64,000 nucleotides of DNA from contig AAXZ01000002.1 of the NCBI GenBank assembly GCA_000169395.1, positions 496,001 to 560,000 on the forward strand. The letters run 5' to 3'. Below, piece after piece: positions 1 through 8,583 of the stretch. Numbering within the stretch: the first letter of the stretch is position 1; the number at the start of each line of letters is the position of its first letter. Below the pieces are notes generated by a model, which was not told the origin of the DNA, made no database searches, and saw nothing but the letters and a program-made list of their open reading frames with translations. The position numbers were made by a program, and so were the translations under genes. The DNA is from Rhodobacteraceae bacterium HTCC2150. GTDB taxonomy: Bacteria; Pseudomonadota; Alphaproteobacteria; Rhodobacterales; Rhodobacteraceae.

Positions 1-1
1 A

Positions 2-703
2 CTGGTTGAAGAGTTCCAACCTGATCTTGTGATTACTGCATTAGGGGGGCCGCATCGCGTAACCCAACACGTGCATAATTATGGTGGATTAGTTTTCGCT
101 GATGTCATTTCGCCAAAACTGGCACGAAAAGCCTTAGATAAGGGGGCGGATGGTCTCGTATTGGTTTGTGCTGGTGCCGGCGGGCACACAGGTGAATTTG
201 CAATGTTGCCGTTCATAGAAGAAGTTTGCAGCTTTTTTGATGGTCCTTTGATTGTGGGCGGCGGCATCGGTACGGGGCGCGCCATTCGAGCCGTTGAAAA
301 CCTTGGTGTTGATTTTGCCTATCTTGGAACCCGTTTTTTGGCAACAAAGGAAACGATGATATCGCAAGAATACCGCGAAATGATTTGGCAAAGTCGGATG
401 GAGGACTTGATTGCATCACGGGCCATTACAGGTGCTTTAGGCAATTGGATGCGCGCAAGTGTCGAGGCTGCGGGGCTGTCACTTGAAGACATGAAGGAAA
501 CGGTCAAAATTGATTTTTCCGGCGACATGCACCAAGCACCACGGGGGTGGAAACACGTCTGGAGTGCAGGGCAAGGTGTTGGTGGCATCACAAAACCAGA
601 AAGCATTGCTGATGTTGTTGCCCAACTACAGGATGAATATAGTCATGCTGTCACACATCAAAGCAAAGGCAGCCGTTTTTGCCGCAAGGTCGATAAAAAT
701 TAA
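2..703 (+). CDS. Nitronate monooxygenase family protein (C-terminal part; 5' end outside window)
   Basis: This is the C-terminal two thirds or so of an FMN-dependent NMO/2-nitropropane dioxygenase family protein; the frame is open to the window edge, so an internal GTG at 29 is not the real start. The family has a TIM barrel that binds FMN and oxidises alkyl nitronates, although many members have other or unknown substrates. Visible hallmarks are GADGLVLVCAGAGGHTG, which contains the conserved family histidine, then GGGIGTGRAI for phosphate binding, and the late YLGTRF strand. It lies 11 bp upstream of a Rieske oxygenase on the same strand, which suggests co-transcription. The family call is secure; the substrate is not known. 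Confidence 0.85.
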   Translation: MVEEFQPDLVITALGGPHRVTQHVHNYGGLVFADVISPKLARKALDKGADGLVLVCAGAGGHTGEFAMLPFIEEVCSFFDGPLIVGGGIGTGRAIRAVENLGVDFAYLGTRFLATKETMISQEYREMIWQSRMEDLIASRAITGALGNWMRASVEAAGLSLEDMKETVKIDFSGDMHQAPRGWKHVWSAGQGVGGITKPESIADVVAQLQDEYSHAVTHQSKGSRFCRKVDKN

Positions 704-714
704 GGATTAGCATC

Positions 715-1869
715 ATGAGCATCAGCATCGAAGAAACAAACATCGTCAAAGCTATCCTTAAACATACCGTCGACGGCACAACCGACATGCAGCCGGAATT
801 GATGCGAAATCCTGTAACCACCTATACCGACCCAAATGTGCTGGCCAAAGAAGTCGATGTTCTATTTCGCAAATTTCCAATCATTATGGGCCATTCTGAA
901 CAATTGCCGGATCCGGGGAGCTACATCACCAATGATGATCTTGGGGTGCCCATACTGATCACGCGGAATAGTGAGGGTGATGTCAAAGCCTTCATGAACA
1001 TATGTCGACACCGCGGTGCGCGACTTACTGACAGCCCTTGCGGAAAATCAAAAACGTTTTCATGTCCCTATCATAAATGGACTTACGACCTGAACGGCAA
1101 TCTGCGCGGCCTCCCCCAAGCAGCAGGTTTTGGGGACATCGACAAAAAGACCTTGGGGTTGGTTGAATTGCCCGCTTTTGAACATTTTGGATTGATCTGG
1201 GTACGCCCTTCTGCCAGCGATGAAGCACTTGATTTTGGGGCTTGGATTGAACCCATGGCAGAACAACTTGCAGGTTTGGGGTTGGAAAATCATACGGTTT
1301 TCAAATCTTGGTCGCTAGATCGCAAAATGAATTGGCATCTAGCATTAGAAGGTTTCCAAGAATCTTATCACTTTTGCGGGGCGCATGAGCACACGGCCTG
1401 TGCCGCATACCTTGATAATCAAAGCGTATGGACGGACAAATATCCGCATGTACGCCATTCTGTACCTCTTCCAACGGTGGTTGAATTGGCGGATCAAATT
1501 CCAACTGAATGGGACCCGCGCCCCTATTTCATGACGCAAAATTACATTTTCCCCTGTAATTACGTGCAAGTGATGACAGATCACGTTTACATTCACTCCA
1601 TAATTCCAACCGGCATAGACACCTGCATTTTCAAATGCATGATGCTGATCCCAGAAACGCCAAAATCAGAAAAGGCCGAGCGGTATTGGCAAAAAAACTA
1701 TGACGTTATCCGCACCGTATTTAATGAAGACTTTGAAATCGGAGAGAATGTTCAAAAGGGATTAAACACGGGCGCAAATACCGAATTTTTGTTTGGCCGT
1801 TATGAAATCGGGCTCCACCTTGGAACAAAGGCAATTCACGACGCGCTAGAAGAGCGCTTAAAATTTTAA
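715..1869 (+). CDS. Rieske non-heme iron oxygenase, large (alpha) subunit
   Basis: A 384-residue Rieske oxygenase. The [2Fe-2S] ligands are C97/H99 (CRH) and C117/H120 (CPYH). The mononuclear iron site is H219 and H224 (H-x4-H), with D339 as the likely third ligand. The residue three before H219, which bridges to the Rieske centre, is Glu216 rather than the usual Asp. Glu here is known from quaternary-amine oxygenases such as the carnitine oxygenase CntA, so a methylated amine or betaine substrate is a reasonable inference. No reductase subunit is adjacent; electrons would come from elsewhere. The start is supported by AAGGA 8 bases upstream. It follows a nitronate monooxygenase gene by 11 bp and converges with an Fe-alcohol dehydrogenase. 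Confidence 0.88.
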   Translation: MSISIEETNIVKAILKHTVDGTTDMQPELMRNPVTTYTDPNVLAKEVDVLFRKFPIIMGHSEQLPDPGSYITNDDLGVPILITRNSEGDVKAFMNICRHRGARLTDSPCGKSKTFSCPYHKWTYDLNGNLRGLPQAAGFGDIDKKTLGLVELPAFEHFGLIWVRPSASDEALDFGAWIEPMAEQLAGLGLENHTVFKSWSLDRKMNWHLALEGFQESYHFCGAHEHTACAAYLDNQSVWTDKYPHVRHSVPLPTVVELADQIPTEWDPRPYFMTQNYIFPCNYVQVMTDHVYIHSIIPTGIDTCIFKCMMLIPETPKSEKAERYWQKNYDVIRTVFNEDFEIGENVQKGLNTGANTEFLFGRYEIGLHLGTKAIHDALEERLKF

Positions 1870-1901
1870 GGCCATAATTGATTGGGCTAATGTGTATTGG
1901 C

Positions 1902-3047
1902 CTAAATGCAAGCCTCAAACAAAGCCTTCGTATTATCATAGGTCATTTCAATTGGGTTCCCGCCTGTGCTGGGATCTTTCAATGCCTCTTGTGTCAAGGC
2001 TTCAATATCGGGATTTTTAACGCCAAGTTCAGTAAGATTTTTCGGAATACCCAGATCATTGATAAGGGAAGCGGCAAAGTCAAAGAACCCGTCAAATCCA
2101 CCGTCAATTCCAAGGTAATTTGCAGCTTGGACCAATTTTCCCTCAACCGCTGGGCGATTAAATTTTAACACTTCAAGCATCACAACCGCATTTGTTGTAC
2201 CGTGATGGGTATTGTGAACTGCTCCCAGAGGATGTGACATGGCGTGAATGGCGCCCAACCCTTTTTGAAATGCCGTTGCACCCATTGCCGCCGCTGCCAT
2301 CATATGTGCGCGGGCTTCAATATCTGTTCCATCGGCAAAGGCTTTTGGCAGGTTTTCTTTCACCAAACGCATGCCTTCAAGTGCCATACCTTGGCTCATG
2401 GGATGGTAATGCGGTGAACAAAACGCCTCTAGGCAATGCGCAAACGCATCCATGCCAGTTCCCGCCGTGATGAAACTGGGCATTCCAACCGTTAGTTCGG
2501 GATCACATATTACAATGCTTGGCAGAAATTTTGGATGAAAGATGATCTTTTTCTGATGAGTCACAGAATTCGTAATAACCGATGCGCGTCCAACCTCTGA
2601 TCCTGTACCAGCAGTGGTTGGTACCGCAACAATCGGTGCAATGGCATCAGCGTCAGCCCTTGTCCACCAATCATCAATATCCTCAAAATCCCAAAGGGGG
2701 CGTGTTTGTCCTGCCATAAATGCAAGACATTTTCCAAGATCAAGCCCAGAGCCACCACCAAAAGCCACAACGCCATCATGCCCACCGTCACGGTAAACTT
2801 GTAAGCCCGCCTCAACATTCAGTTCTGTTGGGTTTGGATCCACGTCTGCAAACATCGCGCGCCCTAAGCCGCCAGCCGCAAGCAAATCTAGAGTTGATTG
2901 CGTAATCACCATGTCGGCTAAACCTTTGTCAGTCACCAACAATGGTTTTTTAATTCCAGCCGCATTACACGCGTCAACGATTTCTGAAATCCGCCCTGCC
3001 CCGAAACGAATTGCGGTTGGGTATGACCAGTTTGCTATAAGATTCAT
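1902..3047 (-). CDS. Iron-containing alcohol dehydrogenase
   Basis: A 381-residue group III (Fe-dependent) alcohol dehydrogenase, expected to interconvert an alcohol and an aldehyde or ketone with NAD(P). The nucleotide-binding GGGSGLDLGK lies at about residues 97-106 and TTAGTGSE at about 144-151. The metal ligands by family spacing are D200, H204, H268 and H282. Length and motifs are complete, so it should be active. It is the last gene of a minus-strand run: cupin, exonuclease, glutamine-synthetase-like ligase, then this gene, 39 bp after the ligase. The pairing with a glutamine-synthetase-like enzyme suggests handling of an amine- or aldehyde-derived metabolite, but the substrate cannot be read from sequence. 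Confidence 0.9.
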   Translation of the reverse strand: MNLIANWSYPTAIRFGAGRISEIVDACNAAGIKKPLLVTDKGLADMVITQSTLDLLAAGGLGRAMFADVDPNPTELNVEAGLQVYRDGGHDGVVAFGGGSGLDLGKCLAFMAGQTRPLWDFEDIDDWWTRADADAIAPIVAVPTTAGTGSEVGRASVITNSVTHQKKIIFHPKFLPSIVICDPELTVGMPSFITAGTGMDAFAHCLEAFCSPHYHPMSQGMALEGMRLVKENLPKAFADGTDIEARAHMMAAAAMGATAFQKGLGAIHAMSHPLGAVHNTHHGTTNAVVMLEVLKFNRPAVEGKLVQAANYLGIDGGFDGFFDFAASLINDLGIPKNLTELGVKNPDIEALTQEALKDPSTGGNPIEMTYDNTKALFEACI

Positions 3048-3086
3048 GGTTTGGGCCTTTTGGTTATTTTTCGATCAGGAAACGCG

Positions 3087-4448
3087 CTAAACGCGTTCGA
3101 ATCCTCGCGCAATTTCGTAGTCCGTGACAACTTTGTCAAACTCCTCCAACTCCCAGGATGCGGCGCGTACGTAGTGTTGAACAACGTCATCGCCCATCGC
3201 GTCGCGCAGCATTTTAGAGCCATCAAGTGCATGCATCGCGTCCCGCAGGTTTCGCGGGACAAACCCTGATGTGCCCTCATAGGCATCACCTTGTTCTGGT
3301 TTCGCCAATTCCAATTTTTCTTCGATTCCCTTTATGCCTGCCGCAAGTTGCCCCGCCATAGCCAAATATGGGTTCATGTCTGATCCGGGAATTCGACATT
3401 CCACGCGGACAGACTTGCTGCCTGCTGCACAAAGACGAAAACCAGCTGTGCGATTGTCCACCGACCAAACACTGCGTGTTGGGGCAAATGTACCTTTGGC
3501 AAATCGTTTGTAACTGTTGATGTAAGGGGCCATGAAATACATGTACTCTGACGCGTATTTCAAAAGCCCCGCCATATAATTGCGCATTAGTTCCGACATT
3601 CCCAACGGGGCGTTGTCATCAAAAAATGCAGGTTGGCCTTCTTTCCACAGGGATTGATGAACATGCGACGATGATCCTACGCGGTTTTGATCCCATTTTG
3701 GCAGGAACGTTACAGCATGCCCGTTTGCCCATGAAATTTCTTTGATGGCATGTTTCGCAATCGTATGATGATCCGCTGTATCCAGTGCCTCGGCATACTT
3801 TATGTTCAACTCTTCTTGGCCCGCTTCCGCTTCGCCTTTTGACCCTTCGACCGGCAAGCCAGCGGCATAAAGGTGATTACGGATGGGGCGCATAACATGT
3901 TCTTCTTTGGTGGTTTGGAAGATGTGGTAATCCTCGTTGTACCCAGAAATTGGCGTTAAATCGCGAAAACCCGACTTTCGAATTTCATCGAAACTTTTTT
4001 CGAACAAGAAAAACTCTAATTCAGTTGCCATAATCGCATCAAAGCCTAATTCTTTTAGACGACTAAGTTGCTTTTTCAGAACGGCGCGCGGCGAATGGGG
4101 AACCGGCTGATGGGTGTGATGATCGAGCACATCGCACAATACCATCACAGTTCCCTCTAGCCATGGCACAAGTCGAAGTGTGCCCAAATCCGGCTTCATC
4201 ACGTAATCGCCATATCCGGACTCCCAGCTGGTGGAAACATAGCCATCTGGCGTTGCCATTTCCAAATCCGTCGCCAGCAAGTAATTGCAACAATGGGTTT
4301 CATCCCAGCCCTCTGACACGAAATGCGCAGCCACAAATCGTTTGCCCATCAGTCGACCCTGCATATCAACGATGCAAACCAGAACAGTGTCAATTTCCCC
4401 CGTCGCAACCGACGATTTCAATTCTTCAAAATTGATAAGTCCTGTCAT
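3087..4448 (-). CDS. Glutamine synthetase family protein (gamma-glutamyl-amine ligase type)
   Basis: A 453-residue class I GS-fold protein. The N-terminal beta-grasp domain is followed by the catalytic domain, with ELEFF (about residues 142-146) carrying metal-binding glutamates, GSSSHVHQSLW for ATP and metal binding, the NSYKRF loop, and SVRVECRIPGSDMNPY near the C-terminus. It is not a typical housekeeping GlnA: the adenylylation-loop signature is not evident, and it resembles the PuuA/IpuC/GlnA3-like group that joins glutamate to amines. The neighbour is an Fe-alcohol dehydrogenase 39 bp downstream, which is consistent with a gamma-glutamylated amine route. The substrate is unproven; true glutamine synthesis is the alternative. 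Confidence 0.85.
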   Translation of the reverse strand: MTGLINFEELKSSVATGEIDTVLVCIVDMQGRLMGKRFVAAHFVSEGWDETHCCNYLLATDLEMATPDGYVSTSWESGYGDYVMKPDLGTLRLVPWLEGTVMVLCDVLDHHTHQPVPHSPRAVLKKQLSRLKELGFDAIMATELEFFLFEKSFDEIRKSGFRDLTPISGYNEDYHIFQTTKEEHVMRPIRNHLYAAGLPVEGSKGEAEAGQEELNIKYAEALDTADHHTIAKHAIKEISWANGHAVTFLPKWDQNRVGSSSHVHQSLWKEGQPAFFDDNAPLGMSELMRNYMAGLLKYASEYMYFMAPYINSYKRFAKGTFAPTRSVWSVDNRTAGFRLCAAGSKSVRVECRIPGSDMNPYLAMAGQLAAGIKGIEEKLELAKPEQGDAYEGTSGFVPRNLRDAMHALDGSKMLRDAMGDDVVQHYVRAASWELEEFDKVVTDYEIARGFERV

Positions 4449-4541
4449 GGTTTCCCTCTTTGATTTTCATGCCGTTGAAAATGTATGACATTTATCAAAA
4501 CGTATGTCTGTAATTAACCTTGATCGGTGGAAGTTCGTCGT

Positions 4542-5123
4542 TCATTTCTCATTAAATTCAAAAGCTAGTTGCCTTGATCCACTATACATATTGAATTTCG
4601 CCCCCATCCTTTTTTCGGCCATTAGAACTACCTCAGCGGCGGCACGGGCGTCTTCACCTGCATCATGGTGATTGAATTGCAAACCCAAAACCTTTTTGAG
4701 ATTGCCAAGTCCATGCCCACCGTTTCCTTTCAATTCAGGCCAAGCCTTCCTTGCAATGGTCACGCTGTTTTCCCATGCGGATTTAAGTGGTGGAACACCG
4801 GCAAAACTGCATGCTGCATCAAAAGCTTTTTCATCAAATCGACTGTGTTGAACCAATTGATGTGCCTCAAGCACGCTGCGCAACTCTGGTAAAATTTGCG
4901 CAAAAACTGGGGCGCCCCTAACAGTTCGGGCGTCAATGCCATGCAGACGCGTGTTGCCATCAGCAAAAGAGGTGCAAGGGTCGACATAGGTGCTGTAGGT
5001 GTCGATCGACGCGTCAAAATTCACAAATGCCAGCCCAATTTGGCAAATGCTTGAAACGTCATAATTGGCTGTTTCCACGTCTACCGCGATAAAGCGAAAT
5101 CCAGCGTCGAAATTAATGCTCAT
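4542..5123 (-). CDS. 3'-5' exonuclease, DnaQ-like (DEDDh family)
   Basis: A 193-residue protein consisting mainly of an RNase T/DnaQ exonuclease fold. ExoI DVETA lies at residues 15-19, ExoII around LVQHSRFDEKAFD carries the second Asp, and ExoIII is HHDAGEDARAA with the general-base His and the last Asp. It is shorter than a full DnaQ and lacks an obvious polymerase-binding tail, so it is probably a stand-alone exonuclease or repair enzyme rather than the replicative proofreader. It sits 12 bp after the cupin gene, between metabolic genes that have no clear link to DNA. The function beyond exonuclease is unknown. Confidence 0.85.
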   Translation of the reverse strand: MSINFDAGFRFIAVDVETANYDVSSICQIGLAFVNFDASIDTYSTYVDPCTSFADGNTRLHGIDARTVRGAPVFAQILPELRSVLEAHQLVQHSRFDEKAFDAACSFAGVPPLKSAWENSVTIARKAWPELKGNGGHGLGNLKKVLGLQFNHHDAGEDARAAAEVVLMAEKRMGAKFNMYSGSRQLAFEFNEK

Positions 5124-5135
5124 TGTTTTTAAGGA

Positions 5136-5804
5136 TCATACGGTTGGTGACTTCGCATGGGGTAAATGACCGGTTTTGATCCAGACTTTTGCACCATTTT
5201 GGCCAGCAACAAAATCTAGCGGTTCACCTTCTGGTAAACGAAGCCATGCCCCTTTGCCAAGAGTTTCGCCCATTTGCGTAATTTCACCGTCTATCACCAG
5301 CAATTCCGTGCCACCGACATCGGCAAGATGAAATTCTGCCTGCGGATCAATCTGGCTATAAGTTACTTTTTCAAGATCATCTTCGTGCAACAGAGCCGTC
5401 GCAACACCGTTTATAGGTCTGGCCAATTCGTCTGCCATGTTTTTGCGAAATTGATTGCGATCCTCCATGTCAAATTGCCAAAGCTTTACAAAGATGGTGC
5501 ATCCTGTCTTTGAACTTGGTGCATGGGCTGTTGTCGGCGGATTACGAACATAAGTACCTGTTGGGAAATCGCCGTAATTGTCTTGGAAGATACCGTCAAG
5601 CACGATGAACTCTTCGCCACCGGTGTGGGTGTGTTCTGAAAATTGACTGTTTGGGGCAAATCGAACAATTGTTGTCGCCCGCGCAACCTCATCCCCGATG
5701 CGATCCAGCATGCGACGATCAACGCCAGCAACCGGTGACGCGACCCAATCCAATTCTTCAGAGTGGACAACCACTCTTGCACCAAAATCGGCATTCAATT
5801 CCAT
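5136..5804 (-). CDS. ChrR-like cupin domain protein
   Basis: A 222-residue protein with two cupin-like halves. The first carries the metal motif HTHTGGEE and a downstream His in TTAHAPSS, as in the C-terminal cupin of ChrR-type anti-sigma factors. The N-terminal zinc-binding anti-sigma domain of ChrR is absent and no ECF sigma gene is adjacent, so it is more likely a metal-dependent cupin enzyme or sensor than an anti-sigma factor. It is first in a minus-strand run with the exonuclease, GS-like ligase and Fe-ADH, and is divergent from DDAH across 233 bp, where the promoters of both must lie. Confidence 0.75.
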   Translation of the reverse strand: MELNADFGARVVVHSEELDWVASPVAGVDRRMLDRIGDEVARATTIVRFAPNSQFSEHTHTGGEEFIVLDGIFQDNYGDFPTGTYVRNPPTTAHAPSSKTGCTIFVKLWQFDMEDRNQFRKNMADELARPINGVATALLHEDDLEKVTYSQIDPQAEFHLADVGGTELLVIDGEITQMGETLGKGAWLRLPEGEPLDFVAGQNGAKVWIKTGHLPHAKSPTV

Positions 5805-6037
5805 TACATTTCACCTGTTCAAATTCGGGTAAGGGCCAAGGCCATTCAAGTCTGCGCCCAACATGAACACTTTGCAGCAATTGTCCAACATCAAACGTTA
5901 TATAAAACAACAAACACAACGTTCGCCGACGCTTTGCCAATATCCATTTTTTTTCAATTTTGCTAATTTTGTTCCTCACTCTTCTAGCCTTGCGTGAAAG
6001 CTGTTAGATCGAATGAAACACTTGATAAGGAAATCCA

Positions 6038-6829
6038 ATGAGCCGATCATTCACGTTCACCCATGCTATTTGCCGCTTGCCATCTGAAAGCATCGTTCAA
6101 GGATTGCGCGAAATAGACACCGGCGCACCGCAGTTTGACGTATTTTGCAAACATCACCAAGATTATATTGCGGCCCTCAGATCAACAGGCGCTGAAGTTA
6201 CAGTTTTGAATGCCCTAGAAGAATTCCCAGATTCAGTTTTTGTAGAGGACGCAGCACTTTGTTTACAAGAGGGCGCTGTCGTCATGCGCCCTGGTGCGCC
6301 CACACGCCTTGGTGAAGCGGCTGAAATGGCCCCTGTCCTGCAAACGCTATACAAGGATGTACAAAAAATCAGCGGTTCTGGATTTATCGAGGGCGGTGAT
6401 ATTCTTGTAACCGAGAAAGAAATCCTAGTCGGAAAGTCTGCTCGTACAGATGCAGCAGGCGTGGCAGAATTACGCGATATTGTCTCAAACTGGGGCTACA
6501 GCTTGCGCGAATTGCAGACCCCACCTGACGTTTTGCATTTCAAAACCGATTGCAGCCTGCTTGATGAAGAAACAGTTTTGTCGACCAAACGTCTTGATGC
6601 CTCAGGTTGTTTTGAGGGTTATAAAGTTATTCATACAGCCGAAGGCGAAGACGCCTGTGCAAACACCATCAGGTTTAACAATTTGGTCATAATGCCGTCC
6701 GGTTTTCCAAAGACTGCTGCGAAGCTTGATAAAGCTGGTTATGAAGTCGTTGAAATTGGCAATTCAGAGGCTGCCAAATTGGATGGCGGCATGTCTTGTC
6801 TGTCGCTTCGGTTCAGCCCCACAAAATAA
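6038..6829 (+). CDS. ddaH: Dimethylarginine dimethylaminohydrolase (DDAH)
   Basis: A 263-residue guanidine-modifying enzyme of the DDAH group, predicted to hydrolyse N-omega-methylated arginines to citrulline and methylamine or dimethylamine. The catalytic residues are visible: E118 in FIEGGD, H167 in LHFKTD and the nucleophile C254 in GGMSCLSLR. Their spacing matches the Pseudomonas enzyme (about E114, H162, C249). Length is normal, with no signal peptide. It stands alone on the plus strand, divergent from the cupin operon. The dimethylamine it releases could link it to the nearby GS-like amine ligase, but that is inference. Arginine deiminase is an alternative but is normally about 400 residues. 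Confidence 0.9.
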   Translation: MSRSFTFTHAICRLPSESIVQGLREIDTGAPQFDVFCKHHQDYIAALRSTGAEVTVLNALEEFPDSVFVEDAALCLQEGAVVMRPGAPTRLGEAAEMAPVLQTLYKDVQKISGSGFIEGGDILVTEKEILVGKSARTDAAGVAELRDIVSNWGYSLRELQTPPDVLHFKTDCSLLDEETVLSTKRLDASGCFEGYKVIHTAEGEDACANTIRFNNLVIMPSGFPKTAAKLDKAGYEVVEIGNSEAAKLDGGMSCLSLRFSPTK

Positions 6830-6912
6830 AACCCATCATTTTCGTTTAATTCGTCGACGGAAAATTCTTCCTGAGGCGTATCAGTATTAATGAAACAAAT
6901 GGGGAAATGAAA

Positions 6913-7554
6913 ATGCGAACGATTTTTACAACAGTGGCTGTAACATGTTGCCTAGCTCACGCAGCAAGTGCCGAAACTTTTTCTGCAGAAGTTTGGGCAG
7001 ATAATTGGTTTTCATTCAATGTGAATGGCCAGCAAGTTGCCGAAGATAGCGTTTCCATTACGACCGAAAGATCGTTCAACGCAGAAAGTTTCGATTTTGC
7101 CGCTGATCGACCTTTTGTGATTGGCCTTACAGCCAAGGATTTCAAAGAAAACAACAGTGGGCTTGAATATATCGGCACACGCAAACAACAGATAGGCGAT
7201 GGTGGCGTTATCCTTCAAGTGAAAGATGCGTCTGGAAATGTTGTCAACGTCAGCAATGCAGATTGGCGTTGTCTTGTCACACACACAGCCCCCATCAATA
7301 AATCTTGCGCCAAGTCCAGAAATCCAGTGGCCGGACAAGGGGATTGTGCGTTTGAAACGACATCCGCACCTGCCGGTTGGGATGAGGCTGGTTTTGACGA
7401 CAGCGAATGGGCGAACGCGTTTACCTATTCAGAACGCGATGTGCGCCCCAAAGATGGATATGATCGCATTAATTGGGATCGCAACGCAGAATTGATTTGG
7501 GGCCCAGATTTGGAAATCAGCAATACTGTTTTATGCCGCATCATCGTAGAATGA
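6913..7554 (+). CDS. Secreted protein, galactose-binding-like beta-sandwich
   Basis: Starting at the ATG at 6913, which has GGGG 8 bases upstream (the ATG at 6907 is too close to it), the protein is 213 residues. A signal peptide ends near AHAASA, residue 20. The mature part has features of galactose-binding-like domains: WADNWFSFNVNG near the N-terminus and GWDEAGFDDSEW in the middle resemble the non-catalytic beta-sandwich domains of glycosidases. Four cysteines (in WRCL, KSCAKS, GDCAF and LCRI) could form disulfides in the periplasm or outside the cell. No catalytic domain is visible. It is followed by a secreted YHYH protein gene, probably in the same transcript. The ligand is unknown. 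Confidence 0.6.
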   Translation: MRTIFTTVAVTCCLAHAASAETFSAEVWADNWFSFNVNGQQVAEDSVSITTERSFNAESFDFAADRPFVIGLTAKDFKENNSGLEYIGTRKQQIGDGGVILQVKDASGNVVNVSNADWRCLVTHTAPINKSCAKSRNPVAGQGDCAFETTSAPAGWDEAGFDDSEWANAFTYSERDVRPKDGYDRINWDRNAELIWGPDLEISNTVLCRIIVE

Positions 7555-7609
7555 TGATTGTGAAACGCGCCTTTTGAATTTCATTCACAGAACCTCTTGG
7601 AGATTTGCC

Positions 7610-8575
7610 ATGAGTAGCTTTCACATCAAATCAGCGGCAATGATTTTCTGCATGCTGGTCGCGCAACCTTTGTTGGCCCATGAGGATCACTGCGCCGCTG
7701 TGGTCGCCTCAATCACAGAGGCAGGATTTGATGACAGTGTCAGCGTGAGTTGTGACAACTCGACTGCGTTAATCCGGTCTGACACATATCCCGACCACGA
7801 ACTGATGACGGGCATTGTCGGCACAAACGAACAATTGGCGGTGCCTGCTATTTATGCAGCACCAATCGTGTTGAACCCAACGCTTGGATCAACGCCACAA
7901 AGCCGCGACGCAGCATTAGGCGTGGCGGTAAACGGCGTGCCTATTTATGATTATACTGGCGGTGGCGAAATGAGTGAGGCCGACCATTACCACCATCAAA
8001 CGCGCCATGATACGATCCTTACCCAACAGCTTGATATATGCGGTGGCCATGCGGGGCGCGGTGATGACTATCATTATCACACAAGCCCAACATGCATGAT
8101 TGAGCAAATGGAAAACGCAAGCGATGCCGCGATTATTGGCTGGGCATTTGATGGATTTCCGATCTATGGGCACAACAATCCTGATGGCACCGCGATTGGG
8201 CAAAACGATTTAGATGTTTGCAATGGGCAACCTGATGCAGAATTTGGGTATCGATACCACACCTCAAACGACGCGCCTTATATCATCCAGTGTTTGATGG
8301 GTGACGTACCGAACATAAATAACCTGCCCCGTGTTGCCCCGTTGAAGGCTGCTAGTGGACGGGGTGGTATGGAAAGCGGACGTCCGCCACGCGGCGGGGT
8401 GAACAACCTAACGTTCACCGAAAACGATTCTGGTGTTCGAAGCATGGAATATACCTATCAAGGCGACAGCTATTTCATGCGGTACAGCCCATCTGGGCGA
8501 TCTGATTTTTATGATTTTGAAACCCGCACAATTACAAATAGTGGCAACCTGATGACAGGTGAATATTGTCGTTGA
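7610..8575 (+). CDS. Secreted YHYH domain protein
   Basis: The ATG at 7610 has TTGGAG about 9 bases upstream and gives 321 residues with a clean signal peptide (hydrophobic MIFCMLVAQPLLA, then HEDHC); a longer TTG form from 7574 would spoil the signal. The mature protein contains the YHYH signature (DDYHYHTSP), flanking His clusters (ADHYHHQTRH), cysteines (CGGHAG, PTCMIEQ) and GWAFDGFPIYG, all typical of the YHYH domain family found in many marine bacteria. The function of the family is not established; the many His residues suggest metal binding. It pairs with the upstream secreted beta-sandwich protein and converges with a His-rich anchored protein. Confidence 0.85.
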   Translation: MSSFHIKSAAMIFCMLVAQPLLAHEDHCAAVVASITEAGFDDSVSVSCDNSTALIRSDTYPDHELMTGIVGTNEQLAVPAIYAAPIVLNPTLGSTPQSRDAALGVAVNGVPIYDYTGGGEMSEADHYHHQTRHDTILTQQLDICGGHAGRGDDYHYHTSPTCMIEQMENASDAAIIGWAFDGFPIYGHNNPDGTAIGQNDLDVCNGQPDAEFGYRYHTSNDAPYIIQCLMGDVPNINNLPRVAPLKAASGRGGMESGRPPRGGVNNLTFTENDSGVRSMEYTYQGDSYFMRYSPSGRSDFYDFETRTITNSGNLMTGEYCR

Positions 8576-8583
8576 AAATCGAT

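Noticed and set aside
1869-1903. Hairpin between Rieske and Fe-ADH genes as a terminator
   Set aside because: AGGCCA/TGGCCT arms are separated by 23 bases, with a bulge and no proper T-run.
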